64,000 bases of DNA from Natronobacterium haloterrestre (GTDB lineage Archaea; Halobacteriota; Halobacteria; Halobacteriales; Natrialbaceae), in the NCBI RefSeq assembly GCF_900112205.1, contig NZ_FOKW01000006.1:1-64000 (forward strand), read 5' to 3'. Made by a program: the position numbers and the translations under genes. Positions 6,691 through 15,961 of this stretch are shown piece after piece; the first letter of the stretch is position 1; every line of letters starts with the position of its first letter. The notes beneath the pieces were generated by a model. That model was given only the letters and a program-made list of their open reading frames with translations, had not been told where the DNA came from and ran no database searches.

Positions 6691-9390
6691 TCAGAATTGG
6701 GAGAGGCTCATTTCCATCACGTTCTCGTAGCGGTCGTCACCCGTGGCGTCGGCGAGGAACTCGGCGAGCTCTTGCAGGTCGTCACTCTTCCACTCACTGA
6801 GATACTCGGACGTGTTCTGGTCGGTCTTGTAGAGGTGATAGAGGTACTGCACCTTGTCGATGTCCAGAAGTGCGTCCGAGTCCACGTTGTCACCACCGAG
6901 TGTCTGCTGGGTACCGTTCCCGTTCTGGCTGAGTTTCCGCTCGATGTGGTGTACTCGCTCGTCGGCAGAGACTGGCTCCTTCGTGTCACGCGGTCCCTTG
7001 ACGAGTTTCTCGTCCTCGAGGTCGCTGACGTTCAGGTTCTTCGCGAGCAGTTGTTTGTTGAGGTCGTCGTAGCCCTCGGGACCTCGCTGAACGAAGGCAG
7101 CGTACGCCTCGCTTATCGAGTCGATACTTGCCGGGAGGTTAACCGACCCCTCGAGTACCTGTTCGATGATGGAGTCCACGGTCTCGAGCGCCTCGTCGAT
7201 GCCAGCCTGCTCACCTTCAGAGTAGACGTTCGGGTAGTGACGAGAGTAGAAGTACATACACTTGCCACGGAGAATAACACCGAGGTCTGCCTTCGAGAGG
7301 TCCTCGTGTCGCTCTCGTTCTTCGGCAGCCATGTCTTGCAACTCGAAGAAGAGATTCTGCCGAAGCTCCGTAAGCGTGATTTCCTCATCGACTTGCTCCT
7401 TGTTGGCGAATACGAGGATGTCGTACTCTGCGTTATCAAGTTCAGAGATGTGTGGACTGTTCGGCATCTCCGACTGCACCGGGTACGCACCGGTGATAGT
7501 GAATCCACTCTCAATGAGGGCTTCGAGAATCACCGACCACGCTTCGTTCTCGTTGTGGTGATAGGTAAAAATCATCTCACCATCAGACTTCAGAACGCGG
7601 TGACACTCCGAGAAGACATTAGCAAGCGATTTGACAAAGAACTCCTCGTCCTTGTTTGCTTTCTCGTTAGCGACTATCTCTCGGGCTTTCGGCACTAGTT
7701 CAGGCTGGAACTCATCATATTCCTCTTTTAGACATTGGTGTAGCCAAACGTAAAAATAATCAGATAGTTTTGAATACTGGACGTTGTCGTAGTATGGTGG
7801 GTCAGTAATGATGTAATCTACGGATTCGTCATCTTCATTGATTCGCTCTGCTGTTGAGCAGTTTAGCTCCTTTACACGGTCTTCCTCAATTGATTCGTTC
7901 TCAATATAGAACTGCTCAACGTCACCTGTTTTTTGATTTTTCACTTTCTCAAATGGTCTCTCACAGTATTCCTTCGCTCTCAAAACTTTCTCAAAGAAGT
8001 TCTCGAGAGCGTTACGGCTCCCGTGACTATTGATTGGGTTCCCTTCAATCGGTTGTACACGTGGGATATAGGCATGACGCTCGAAAACGTGTCCTGAGAT
8101 TGAATAAGTGATACCCCATTTTACTAATTTCCCGTTGTATTCTAGATTATTTGAGACAGCTGTGACAAGGAATTCGGCGATATTTTGTGCATCTGCGTCA
8201 TCAAATTCCTTCTCCCGAGTTTTCCAAGCCCGGTCAAATAGTAGTCCAAATGTTAGAAGATGACGGTCTGTGAATATTTCATTAAATTGGTCGTAATTGT
8301 AGTTACGGAGAGCTCCTGTCGTCATCGCCATTCCCTCAGGAATCCTCTGATTTGGAATCGGTAAGTCTTCCCGAAGGCTATCAAAATGCTCCTTCGCAGA
8401 CTCAACTAATTCTGCATCCTTTGAATCAAACTCTTTGAATTTCTTGTCACCATGCGGGTCAACATACTGAAGGGCAAATCGGTCAAATTCCGGATTTTCA
8501 TCCTTTCTCTTCAACGTTTCTTTGATGTCGTGTTTGTGCCCGTTAGAACACGTGTATTTGCCCCATCCAGCGTTCCCATCACTCGGGTCAAATTCATGCC
8601 CACAGTTCGGACAAACCTCGTTTCCGTCCTCTGAGACCGTTACCTGCTCCCCAGCTTCAACCGTGACTGTTGTTCCTTCGTCAAGTCCTTTATCTCGGTC
8701 TTCCAGTTCGATAATACGGTCGTTGCAATCCTGATTGGGGCAGTACAGCACACCCGGACTGGTCTTCTTTGTTCTGGACAATTCATAGCGCGGGAACAGT
8801 TGAACTTCTTCGCCACATGTTAGGCAAGGGATTCGCTGTGCCTGGAAGTAATACAAGACTTCACACTCTTGCCCCGTCTCTGGGTCGATGGTAGTGTAGT
8901 AGTCTCCAAGTTCCTCACGGACCTCCTCCAGAATTCGGTTGAACTCGCGTTCGAGAACGTCGAGGTTCACGTCGTCCATCGACTTCTTCTCGGTCCACCA
9001 CGCGACCGGATTGAGTTCGTAGCCGATGACATCTGCACCAAGCCGGTTGCTCTCGACGAGCGTAGTCCCGCCTCCTGCGAAGGGGTCAAGGACAGTCACA
9101 TCGCGGTCGATGTGTTCGTCGTCCGGGTTGATTTTCGGGTCGTAGGAGTCAATGTACAGTCCGTCATGAGTCCCGCTCGACCGCCGCGTAAGGATGTCGT
9201 CTTTCGTAATGGTGTCATCCGTCATTGCTGCGAGAGCAAGAGAACGAAACGTCGAACCGGGACGACGCGCCCACCACTTATGGAGTGAGTAGATGGGACG
9301 GTACACGTCACGCCGGTAGGTTTCCTTCTCTGCCAGTGCGTCCATAAGGTTCAGCGGGAGTTTGTCCCAGGTTTCGATTTCGTCAGTCAT
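6691..9390 (-). CDS. DUF1156 DNA methyltransferase (PglX-like) with zinc clusters
   Basis: The 899-aa protein opens with 'RRDVYRPIYSLHKWWARRPGS', the DUF1156 signature. SAM-binding motif I is 'LDPFAGGGTTLVE' (about 101-113), and the catalytic motif 'TDPPYYDNVQYSK' lies near 530. This [D/N/S]PPY type fits an N6-adenine or N4-cytosine methylase. Four zinc-knuckle pairs lie at about 190-285 (CLTCG, CPNQDC, CPNCG, C…H.H). DUF1156 methylases serve as PglXI in type 3 BREX and occur in other defence islands. The gene follows the PglZ gene by 9 bp. Base composition is mosaic: about 7,700-8,900 is clearly AT-richer than both ends, suggesting exchange of the central part. The self-DNA modification role is inferred. 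Confidence 0.88.
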   Translation of the reverse strand: MTDEIETWDKLPLNLMDALAEKETYRRDVYRPIYSLHKWWARRPGSTFRSLALAAMTDDTITKDDILTRRSSGTHDGLYIDSYDPKINPDDEHIDRDVTVLDPFAGGGTTLVESNRLGADVIGYELNPVAWWTEKKSMDDVNLDVLEREFNRILEEVREELGDYYTTIDPETGQECEVLYYFQAQRIPCLTCGEEVQLFPRYELSRTKKTSPGVLYCPNQDCNDRIIELEDRDKGLDEGTTVTVEAGEQVTVSEDGNEVCPNCGHEFDPSDGNAGWGKYTCSNGHKHDIKETLKRKDENPEFDRFALQYVDPHGDKKFKEFDSKDAELVESAKEHFDSLREDLPIPNQRIPEGMAMTTGALRNYNYDQFNEIFTDRHLLTFGLLFDRAWKTREKEFDDADAQNIAEFLVTAVSNNLEYNGKLVKWGITYSISGHVFERHAYIPRVQPIEGNPINSHGSRNALENFFEKVLRAKEYCERPFEKVKNQKTGDVEQFYIENESIEEDRVKELNCSTAERINEDDESVDYIITDPPYYDNVQYSKLSDYFYVWLHQCLKEEYDEFQPELVPKAREIVANEKANKDEEFFVKSLANVFSECHRVLKSDGEMIFTYHHNENEAWSVILEALIESGFTITGAYPVQSEMPNSPHISELDNAEYDILVFANKEQVDEEITLTELRQNLFFELQDMAAEERERHEDLSKADLGVILRGKCMYFYSRHYPNVYSEGEQAGIDEALETVDSIIEQVLEGSVNLPASIDSISEAYAAFVQRGPEGYDDLNKQLLAKNLNVSDLEDEKLVKGPRDTKEPVSADERVHHIERKLSQNGNGTQQTLGGDNVDSDALLDIDKVQYLYHLYKTDQNTSEYLSEWKSDDLQELAEFLADATGDDRYENVMEMSLSQF

Positions 9391-9399
9391 GATTACCTC

Positions 9400-10317
9400 T
9401 TAGGTGTTGATTCGCAGAACGGGGGTCATGCACTCTGCAAGGCTGAAGCCACCGTGTTTGATTCTTTTCGATGCGCCACGTTTCGTCGGCGTGTAGTATC
9501 CCTTGACCACGTAGTAACCGCCGACGCGTTCGATAACTCCTGCCTCACGAAGCTGGTCGAACGCATATCCGTCTTCGACCTCGCGGAAGCGACTGCTGAA
9601 CTTGTTCTTGAGCGCCTCCGCATCGCTGTCGGAGAGTACGTAGGGATTCGTGTCGTGAACGTTGACGTACCCGTGGTCACTGGTTACAAGAAACTCGTTG
9701 TGGACGCTCTCGTTCACGATGTCTTCCAGCAGCCCCTTTACGTCCTCGTAGATGTCACCCATTTCCTCCGACGAGTAGTGTCCTTTGAAGGACTCCTCGA
9801 GCCGGCGGTCGGGATGGCGCGTCCACACGAACTCTGGGTCTGTGCCAGGCAACTGCGGTACGTCGAGGTCGCCGACGAATCGGTAGTCGTCTCGGTTGAC
9901 TGCTGACGGGCTATGTGCGTCAAACCATTCCCGGCAGATGAACTTCGTCTCCGAGGGGAGTCGCTCGATTGGTGCCCAATCCAGCGTCACATCCCAGCCG
10001 TTGTCTTCCGGGAGCTCGCGCAAGAGTTGGAACCCCTCTCGGAGACTCAGCGCGTCCATGATGACGCCACATCCGGAGTCCAGTCGCGTAATGGGATGGT
10101 CACCCATCGACTCTTTCAGCTCGTCATACAATTTAGGTTCTTGGGTGTCCAAGTGGTGCTCCAGCGAACGCGTCTTGTACTCGGCAGCGAGGTTCTCACC
10201 GACGAGTGCATTCGGTTGCGACCAGATACGGCGGAGACACTCGAAGGCACCATCGAGAACGGACTCCCGCCGGACGAGAGCCGCAAGCTCGTCCGCACCG
10301 TAGAGTTCGTCACTCAC
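9400..10317 (-). CDS. Short PglZ-domain protein (alkaline phosphatase fold)
   Basis: The protein carries PglZ landmarks: 'RLDSGCGVIMDALSLREG' (Asp80), 'VTSDHGYV' (Asp214/His215) and 'KHGGFSLAECMTPVL' (His288). PglZ belongs to the alkaline-phosphatase superfamily and is the hallmark of BREX/Pgl phage-defence systems. At about 305 aa it is far shorter than the usual 700-900 aa and is essentially the PglZ domain alone. I chose the GTG start at 10,317 because it overlaps the ATPase stop (GTGAGTGA, 8 bp) and gives a natural start (MSDELYGADE). The longer frame, from 10,383, would add a basic, unlikely leader. The metal-binding residues look kept, so it may be active. Confidence 0.85.
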   Translation of the reverse strand: MSDELYGADELAALVRRESVLDGAFECLRRIWSQPNALVGENLAAEYKTRSLEHHLDTQEPKLYDELKESMGDHPITRLDSGCGVIMDALSLREGFQLLRELPEDNGWDVTLDWAPIERLPSETKFICREWFDAHSPSAVNRDDYRFVGDLDVPQLPGTDPEFVWTRHPDRRLEESFKGHYSSEEMGDIYEDVKGLLEDIVNESVHNEFLVTSDHGYVNVHDTNPYVLSDSDAEALKNKFSSRFREVEDGYAFDQLREAGVIERVGGYYVVKGYYTPTKRGASKRIKHGGFSLAECMTPVLRINT

Positions 10318-13177
10318 CTTTCTCGACCTCCATCCAGACCTCGAACGAGGCGTCATCGGGAACGTCCAGCCGGAGGAGCACATCGTTCAGAAGTGCATCC
10401 CTCGATAGCGGCTCCTCCGGTGAGATTATCAGCGTCTCGTCAACCTCAACCTGGTCAGCGAGACTGTCAGCATCGAGACCTCGGCTTGCCACACCGTCGG
10501 CAGCCAGTGTTCCCGTATAGGACAGACTGACCGTGTGAATCGTCCATTCGATACCGAGTTCGCGTTCCAGTGTGTCGATAAGGCTCGGCTTGTCGTCGGC
10601 GTCCAACGCTCCCATTACCGGGAATCGTGTAGTCGTCGTGCCTTCCAGGTCTTCTTCCTCGACCTCGTCTTTCAACTCTTCGAAGGTCTGGACGAGTTCA
10701 GTGGCGTCTCCCCCCTCAACAGTGACTTTTCCTTCCTTGATGTCCGAGGCGTCGAACTCGAAGCCGCAGTCGCAACTCGTGCCCTGTAATTCGTCTCCGC
10801 ATTGCGGGCACGTGAAGATTTGTCCTGCACCGGATGTTCCTCCACTGCCCTCATCGGTTTCGGAACTCGAGGTAGTTCCGCCAGAAGACGTACTACTCGT
10901 TCCCGTGCCTCCTACTGAGGTCGAGTCAACAGTAATCGTCGCTGTCGCATCGTCGTCGTCTTCCTCCTCAACAGTCTGAACGTAGTCCTCGTGAACGAGG
11001 ACCGTATCATTCCCGATGCTCCCGACGCGCTCACCGAAGTACGTCCCGACCTTGATGACTTCGTCGCGACAGAGCGACTGGATAGCGTCCTTGAGCTCCT
11101 GTTCGTCCGTCAGCGTCGTGTACTTGGTATTCCGGTAGAAGTCGTTGAGGAGATGCTGGTACTGGATACCGCCACCTTCTGCCTCCTCAACGGCATCTTT
11201 CACCTCGGAACGAACCTGACTACTGTCGGGCCGAATCTCCTCGAGGGTAGCCGTGTAGAAGTCCATGTTCCCGCTCACGGAGATGTCCTGCGGGACGAGA
11301 CCTCGTTCGGTGGACGTGTGGACGGTCCCGTACTTGTCCCGAACGCGGTCGCGAAGGTTTTGGTAGTTTTGGTCGTGGATGTCGTCGAAGCCGTCTGGGA
11401 GTACCTCCTCCTCGTGGTCCAGCTGTTCACCAGCAACCACTTTTCGGGCGAGCTCCCTGATTCCAGTGTTTGAGTCTACGCTGGAGCGTTGCTGTGGCGT
11501 AACGAGGACGAGGGTGTTGTTGAACTCACGTTCTTGGCCCGTCGTGAGTTCCTCGAACTGCTGGTTGTACGCCTGTTGGTTTTGCTTGGCCGACAGAGAG
11601 ACGATGATTTGTAGCGTTTTGTTGTCCGGAATATCCTGTTCGGTATTGACCGGATTGAGGATATGAACGTTGTTGTGACCTTCGAACAGGTCCTCTTTGA
11701 TGAGTCGTTCGACGCGATGAATGGCAGTATTCTTGTGGATGTCCTCGGCCTTCTTTTCGATGCGGGCCGCCGGGTTCTCCTCTGTGTCGAAGGCGTATTC
11801 CCCGTTAATACGGAAGACGTGCCACGCGTGCCCAAAGAGGTCCTCGGTAAACGTCTGAATGATTTCATGAGCGTTCTTGCCCTTCCGCATGGTTCCCATG
11901 AGCATCTGGCGCTTGTTCGCCCCCTCCTCTCCGCCACGGGCAAGACTGTGGAGGAGAACGATATTCAACAACTCCTCGATATGCGGTTCGAAGATTTTCT
12001 CTCCCTCCTGCTCATCGGACGTTGCCTCACCGAGGCGGTGATAATCATTCAGGTACTTGCTAACCAATTCACCGTCGATGAACCGGAACCAACCGGTGTA
12101 CTCGAAGACGTCGATGTCACCAGTGAGGATGAGGTCAACCTCATGGTAATTGTCGGCGAAAATCTCAGTAAGGAGGTGGAGAAGACCGCGAGCGTCCTGG
12201 TGCCCCCGTTGTTCGGAGAACTTGTCCATCAGGGTATCCAGCGCTAGTGGATGGAAAGGATAGTACCGCTCGAGACGGTCTTCCATCTCTTGGTAGTCGG
12301 TGAGTTGAATCTGGCCGTTATTCCGGTACACATCCGCGTACTCCTGCGCTAATGAAGCAAGTCCATCGGGGTCGCTGACATCGCCAACCAGTCGATGTAG
12401 CAGGAATCGAATTTTTTCGTCACGACGACGGGAGAGGTCGTGACGGAACGGGTTAGTCCGTGGAAGAATCGCCTCTACGTCTGCCTCTTCGAACAGGAGC
12501 GAAACGTAGACTGCGAGTGGTGTATCGTCTCGCCCAGCAGCCTCGAGGAGGTTCTGGAGGAACCCGAGGTTATCGTCCTGATAGTCGGACCTACCGCTCA
12601 TTCCGAACCATCGCTCGAACTCGTCGATGAAAACTGCTGTGGGCTGGTCGTCGAGAGCATCCCGTATTTGATGAACGCCCGGTGGGTCGCCCTCTTTCCA
12701 TTCGTCGATGTCGAGGTACTCACCGACCGCGACGTGAAGCCTGTCGTAGTCGCGGTCGAGGTTGAGCATTTGAAGGGCAGCGGTTTGCGCGTTCGAGGGC
12801 AGTGTGGCTTCGATACCATTCTCGGTCAACCACTCCTGACCGATTTCTGGCGATGCGAACAGGTGGTACAGAACGAGCTCGATATGGCTTTTCCCACTCC
12901 CGAATTCGCCACCGATGATGTGCGCACCTTCCGAAACGCTTGAATCGGCATCGAACTTGTCTGCTGTCCGCTCGATGATTGAGGTAAGCGTCTCAGTCGG
13001 ATATGTGATGTTGAGAATTCGTTCAGCATCCTGTTCGGGCGATTCTCTACTGTCGTAGAGATTGTACAGACTGACTTCGTCAAGAAGGTTGTCAGCCGTA
13101 ATTTCTCCGTCCTCTCCCTGGATTTCCTCGGACGGAGTGACGTAGTCAGATATTACGCCGTCTGTCATCTGTCGCAT
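10310..13177 (-). CDS. Large P-loop ATPase, BrxC/PglY or DUF499-like
   Basis: The 955-aa protein has Walker A 'GEFGSGKSH' (residues 90-98) and Walker B 'AVFIDEFERWF' (181-191). The long helical middle follows. A four-cysteine zinc ribbon lies near 785-810 (CPQCG…CDCG), preceded by a Ser/Thr/Gly-rich linker (about 750-780). The segment 'ITYPTETLTSIIERTADKF…' before the P-loop matches DUF499/BrxC-type ATPases of defence operons. It is the first gene of the operon and overlaps the PglZ gene by 8 bp. A TATA-like TTATAAA lies about 40 nt upstream, and GGAG precedes the second Met at 13,168, so either Met could be the start. It likely powers DNA sensing or remodelling for the system. Confidence 0.85.
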   Translation of the reverse strand: MRQMTDGVISDYVTPSEEIQGEDGEITADNLLDEVSLYNLYDSRESPEQDAERILNITYPTETLTSIIERTADKFDADSSVSEGAHIIGGEFGSGKSHIELVLYHLFASPEIGQEWLTENGIEATLPSNAQTAALQMLNLDRDYDRLHVAVGEYLDIDEWKEGDPPGVHQIRDALDDQPTAVFIDEFERWFGMSGRSDYQDDNLGFLQNLLEAAGRDDTPLAVYVSLLFEEADVEAILPRTNPFRHDLSRRRDEKIRFLLHRLVGDVSDPDGLASLAQEYADVYRNNGQIQLTDYQEMEDRLERYYPFHPLALDTLMDKFSEQRGHQDARGLLHLLTEIFADNYHEVDLILTGDIDVFEYTGWFRFIDGELVSKYLNDYHRLGEATSDEQEGEKIFEPHIEELLNIVLLHSLARGGEEGANKRQMLMGTMRKGKNAHEIIQTFTEDLFGHAWHVFRINGEYAFDTEENPAARIEKKAEDIHKNTAIHRVERLIKEDLFEGHNNVHILNPVNTEQDIPDNKTLQIIVSLSAKQNQQAYNQQFEELTTGQEREFNNTLVLVTPQQRSSVDSNTGIRELARKVVAGEQLDHEEEVLPDGFDDIHDQNYQNLRDRVRDKYGTVHTSTERGLVPQDISVSGNMDFYTATLEEIRPDSSQVRSEVKDAVEEAEGGGIQYQHLLNDFYRNTKYTTLTDEQELKDAIQSLCRDEVIKVGTYFGERVGSIGNDTVLVHEDYVQTVEEEDDDDATATITVDSTSVGGTGTSSTSSGGTTSSSETDEGSGGTSGAGQIFTCPQCGDELQGTSCDCGFEFDASDIKEGKVTVEGGDATELVQTFEELKDEVEEEDLEGTTTTRFPVMGALDADDKPSLIDTLERELGIEWTIHTVSLSYTGTLAADGVASRGLDADSLADQVEVDETLIISPEEPLSRDALLNDVLLRLDVPDDASFEVWMEVEKGE

Positions 13178-13380
13178 ATCTCCATTGTTATCAGTTAGTC
13201 TTTCCGACGATAGCTTTTGTTTATAACTTTACTAATATTTCCACACACAAACCGTTCGGGTGAAAATGTACATCACGTATGGTTTCTAAGCTAATGTTTC
13301 GAGTCCGTAGAAGTAATACCTATATTATAGTTGTATGAAATTATAGTCCGTTGTATCTCAAGTGAAGAGCGTGGTTGAGA

Positions 13381-13494
13381 CTATGCCATCTCTTCAGCAA
13401 ACTCGAAGAAGGCATAGAGAAACACACCACCAACAGAAAGTGGAATCATCGCTCCGAGTGCGCCTGCAAACAGGCGGAACATCTGAACGGCCAT
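13381..13494 (-). CDS. Tiny membrane protein, 37 aa
   Basis: This short frame, with ATG start and TAG stop, encodes one long hydrophobic stretch with two glycine-rich parts (about residues 6-31), flanked by a Met/Arg N-terminus and an acidic tail (EFAEEMA). It would span the membrane once. It lies alone between the BREX-like operon's promoter and the HEPN gene. Small membrane peptides of this kind occur in toxin-antitoxin and abortive systems as well as in many harmless contexts. No family is recognised, and the call rests on composition. Confidence 0.45.
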   Translation of the reverse strand: MAVQMFRLFAGALGAMIPLSVGGVFLYAFFEFAEEMA

Positions 13495-13534
13495 GTCCGG
13501 GTCGGCAGTCTGCAACTACTCGTGAGAATTTACG

Positions 13535-14689
13535 TTATTCTACGTTATCTCGATAATCCTCAAAATCAAAGTCAGGATTGAGTTGATACTCATTCTCATC
13601 TATTTTTTGAAGAGGCTCATTTTCACCGGCGAAATTATCCAGTGGTATACGGCGGATTTCAGATAGCTCCCTCGTGAGAGCGAATGTTCTTTGGGCTATC
13701 TCTTCGGCAGTAAGTGTACAATCATAATTCTGGTCAAAGACTCGCAAAATCCAATCGTATCCGACCAAATATTGATATTCGAACCTTTCGGGCGGCTCAG
13801 AATCAATAAACCTGGCGAAGGCGTCGGGGAGACGGCTAATCAGCAATTCTCTAAGAATGTCCTCAGCATTTGTCGCTAACTCGTTCGCAGGAGTAGAGAC
13901 TCTATCTATATCTGCTACATCCTTGCCCTCGTGAACGATTTTATTTCGGGCGGTATACAACTCGTCTATCCTCTCGTTAAGTTCGCTCTCTTCTAAATTA
14001 GAAATTCTGTTGATTGGGACAGTGTTTCTAATTAACTTAGCTACTGCGACTGAGATAGATTGCTGTTTTATTTTCTCACCAAAGAGCTGTCCAATCCTCC
14101 CATGTAGTGTTGGATGTTCGTCTGGGTCAACTGAGTCCAGAGCAGCATCTTTCGCCCTCTCATATGCTCTTTCCTTCTCTTCATCAAAATCTTGTTCGTC
14201 TAATTCAACAAATGCCTCTATACCAGTCCACAATGCCACTAACTTATCTTCTGAAATACTCGTTGCAAGACCGTAATTATACCAATTAAGCGATTGTCGG
14301 GCTTTATCATCGCCATTGAGAACTGATTCTAAGTTTGCTCTCACTTGGTCAGCGGTCTTAATATTCAAATCATCAATAGGGTTGCTGACATCTACCATAG
14401 ATTGATTTGCTGCATCTGCAGGACGGATTCGATAATGTGGACCAAGCAAAATCCCATTTTCCGATACAAATGACAAAATACTCACATCCTTTCTGGCCTT
14501 CTTTTGTAGGCTTCCACGAGCAATATCTCGGGCCTCTTCCCGGTTATCAGCGTCAATTGTATATTGTAAAGCCGCGTTTGCATTTCGATTCTCCCCTCCT
14601 AACGGAATAAGAGTGCCCTCTCCTAACTCACCACCATCCTGGATATTAGCTGGTCCAAGCAGTCGGTACCGAATATTATATTCTGTCAT
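13535..14689 (-). CDS. HEPN-domain protein (ApeA-like), 384 aa
   Basis: The C-terminal half has 'EDKLVALWTGIEAFVE' (about 147-162) and 'ARNKIVHEGKD' (247-257). The latter gives the R-x4-H motif (Arg248/His253) of HEPN ribonucleases. The pattern is closest to Apea-like HEPN proteins, several of which cut RNA in antiviral responses. The N-terminal 120 residues are strand-rich and presumably sense or bind a partner. It is transcribed divergently from the first MBL gene, with 197 bp between them. It has no evident antitoxin neighbour of the MNT type. The HEPN call is good; RNase activity is inferred from the kept Arg and His. Confidence 0.75.
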   Translation of the reverse strand: MTEYNIRYRLLGPANIQDGGELGEGTLIPLGGENRNANAALQYTIDADNREEARDIARGSLQKKARKDVSILSFVSENGILLGPHYRIRPADAANQSMVDVSNPIDDLNIKTADQVRANLESVLNGDDKARQSLNWYNYGLATSISEDKLVALWTGIEAFVELDEQDFDEEKERAYERAKDAALDSVDPDEHPTLHGRIGQLFGEKIKQQSISVAVAKLIRNTVPINRISNLEESELNERIDELYTARNKIVHEGKDVADIDRVSTPANELATNAEDILRELLISRLPDAFARFIDSEPPERFEYQYLVGYDWILRVFDQNYDCTLTAEEIAQRTFALTRELSEIRRIPLDNFAGENEPLQKIDENEYQLNPDFDFEDYRDNVE

Positions 14690-14886
14690 GATTACCTGGG
14701 CTCTCAGTAAATGTTTATAAGTGGCGGTCTACGGTAGTCGTACCTATCTAATCGTACTCTGCTAGGAGAGCTTGGTCCACTACCCCATACAAAGCGATGA
14801 ATTACTGGTACCAATTTGTATGGACTGCTGAAGAGACATTCCAAGAAAAGAAACAAATTGGGTGCCTTCAAACTCTGATATGAGCT

Positions 14887-15903
14887 ATGAGTAGGCAGCC
14901 CAGAGGGACTGAACCGTCTTATATGGAATATCTACAGCGGGGTATCGATTATGTTCGTGACCACCCTGAGCAAGCTGCTGCAGCTGGGTTGGCCGGTCTG
15001 CTACTTTTCGGAGATTCAGACGAAGAGTCGGATTATAATGTCGACTTTGTGTTTTGGGATGTTGAACACGGCGATGCTATGTTCATCGACTCTCCTGAAG
15101 CCAACATCGTGGTCGATTTGGGCCAGCACAAAAATGGTTTTTCTCCAATCAACTATCTGTCGAATAATGGTGTAGAGAGAGTTGACTGGCTTATAATCAG
15201 CCATCCTGATAAGGACCATATTCGCGATATAGCAATACTTGATGACCAGTACGATATTTCGCTCTATTCGTCCCCAGATGAAGCAGCACCATACATCAAG
15301 CATAAAAAAGAATACACCTATCCAAATGACGAAGTGTATCAGACCATCTCGGACAAGTTTTTAGAGTTCGAAGGTAGGCGACTTTCCTATCAAGAACCTC
15401 CAATTGAACGGGGGCAGTTGCGTGTTCACGAGTTTTCGCTTTCCCCCGATGAACTTGGGATGACTCCAGCCAAACAGCTATCTACTGATGAAAAATCTCC
15501 CTCGTTAAATAATCTTAGTATTCTCAATATATTTGAATATAATGGATTTAAATTATCAACAATGGGTGACTTGGAGGAAAAGGGGATTGAACTCTTGTTA
15601 GACCGTGCTGACGTAAGGAGAGCGCTTCAGGGTACTGATGTCTTGGTTGCACCTCATCATGGTCGAGACAGTAGTTATGCTCCACGACTTTTCGACTACA
15701 TAACCCCAGAGATAGTCGCGATTTCAGATGCTGATGGAACTGAATATAGTGCATCTCAAAAATACAGCCATCAAGCAACGGGAAAAACAGTAGAACATCG
15801 AGAAGGAGATTCAACAGTCCGTAATGTCGTTACCACCCGGAAAGATGGGGCAATATACCTCGGGGTAAACTCGAGCAGTGACTATCAGGTGACAATCGAG
15901 TGA
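14887..15903 (+). CDS. ComEC-like metallo-beta-lactamase-fold protein (copy 1)
   Basis: The 338-aa MBL-fold hydrolase has 'FWDVEHGDAMFID', 'IISHPDKDH' (106-111, where the usual second His of HxHxDH is Asp), 'TMGD' (225-228) and 'VAPHHGRDSS' (254-263). This order is that of the MBL domain of ComEC/Rec2 DNA-uptake proteins, but no ComEC channel is present. Residues 25-42 are hydrophobic (AAAAGLAGLLLFG) and may insert in or touch the membrane. It is a clear paralog of the protein at 16,673-17,671; both are adjacent to a four-TM protein. DNA- or nucleotide-hydrolysing activity is plausible but unproven, and the altered His may change metal binding. Confidence 0.8.
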   Translation: MSRQPRGTEPSYMEYLQRGIDYVRDHPEQAAAAGLAGLLLFGDSDEESDYNVDFVFWDVEHGDAMFIDSPEANIVVDLGQHKNGFSPINYLSNNGVERVDWLIISHPDKDHIRDIAILDDQYDISLYSSPDEAAPYIKHKKEYTYPNDEVYQTISDKFLEFEGRRLSYQEPPIERGQLRVHEFSLSPDELGMTPAKQLSTDEKSPSLNNLSILNIFEYNGFKLSTMGDLEEKGIELLLDRADVRRALQGTDVLVAPHHGRDSSYAPRLFDYITPEIVAISDADGTEYSASQKYSHQATGKTVEHREGDSTVRNVVTTRKDGAIYLGVNSSSDYQVTIE

Positions 15904-15961
15904 AGGGGCAGTCCCCTTTAGAACGCACAAGATGGCTGAGAACACAGTTGACGAACAGAAT

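Noticed and set aside
9400-10383. Longer start for the PglZ protein at 10,383
   Set aside because: The extra 22 residues are basic, cysteine- and serine-rich and overlap the ATPase gene; the GTG at 10,317 gives a normal coupled overlap.
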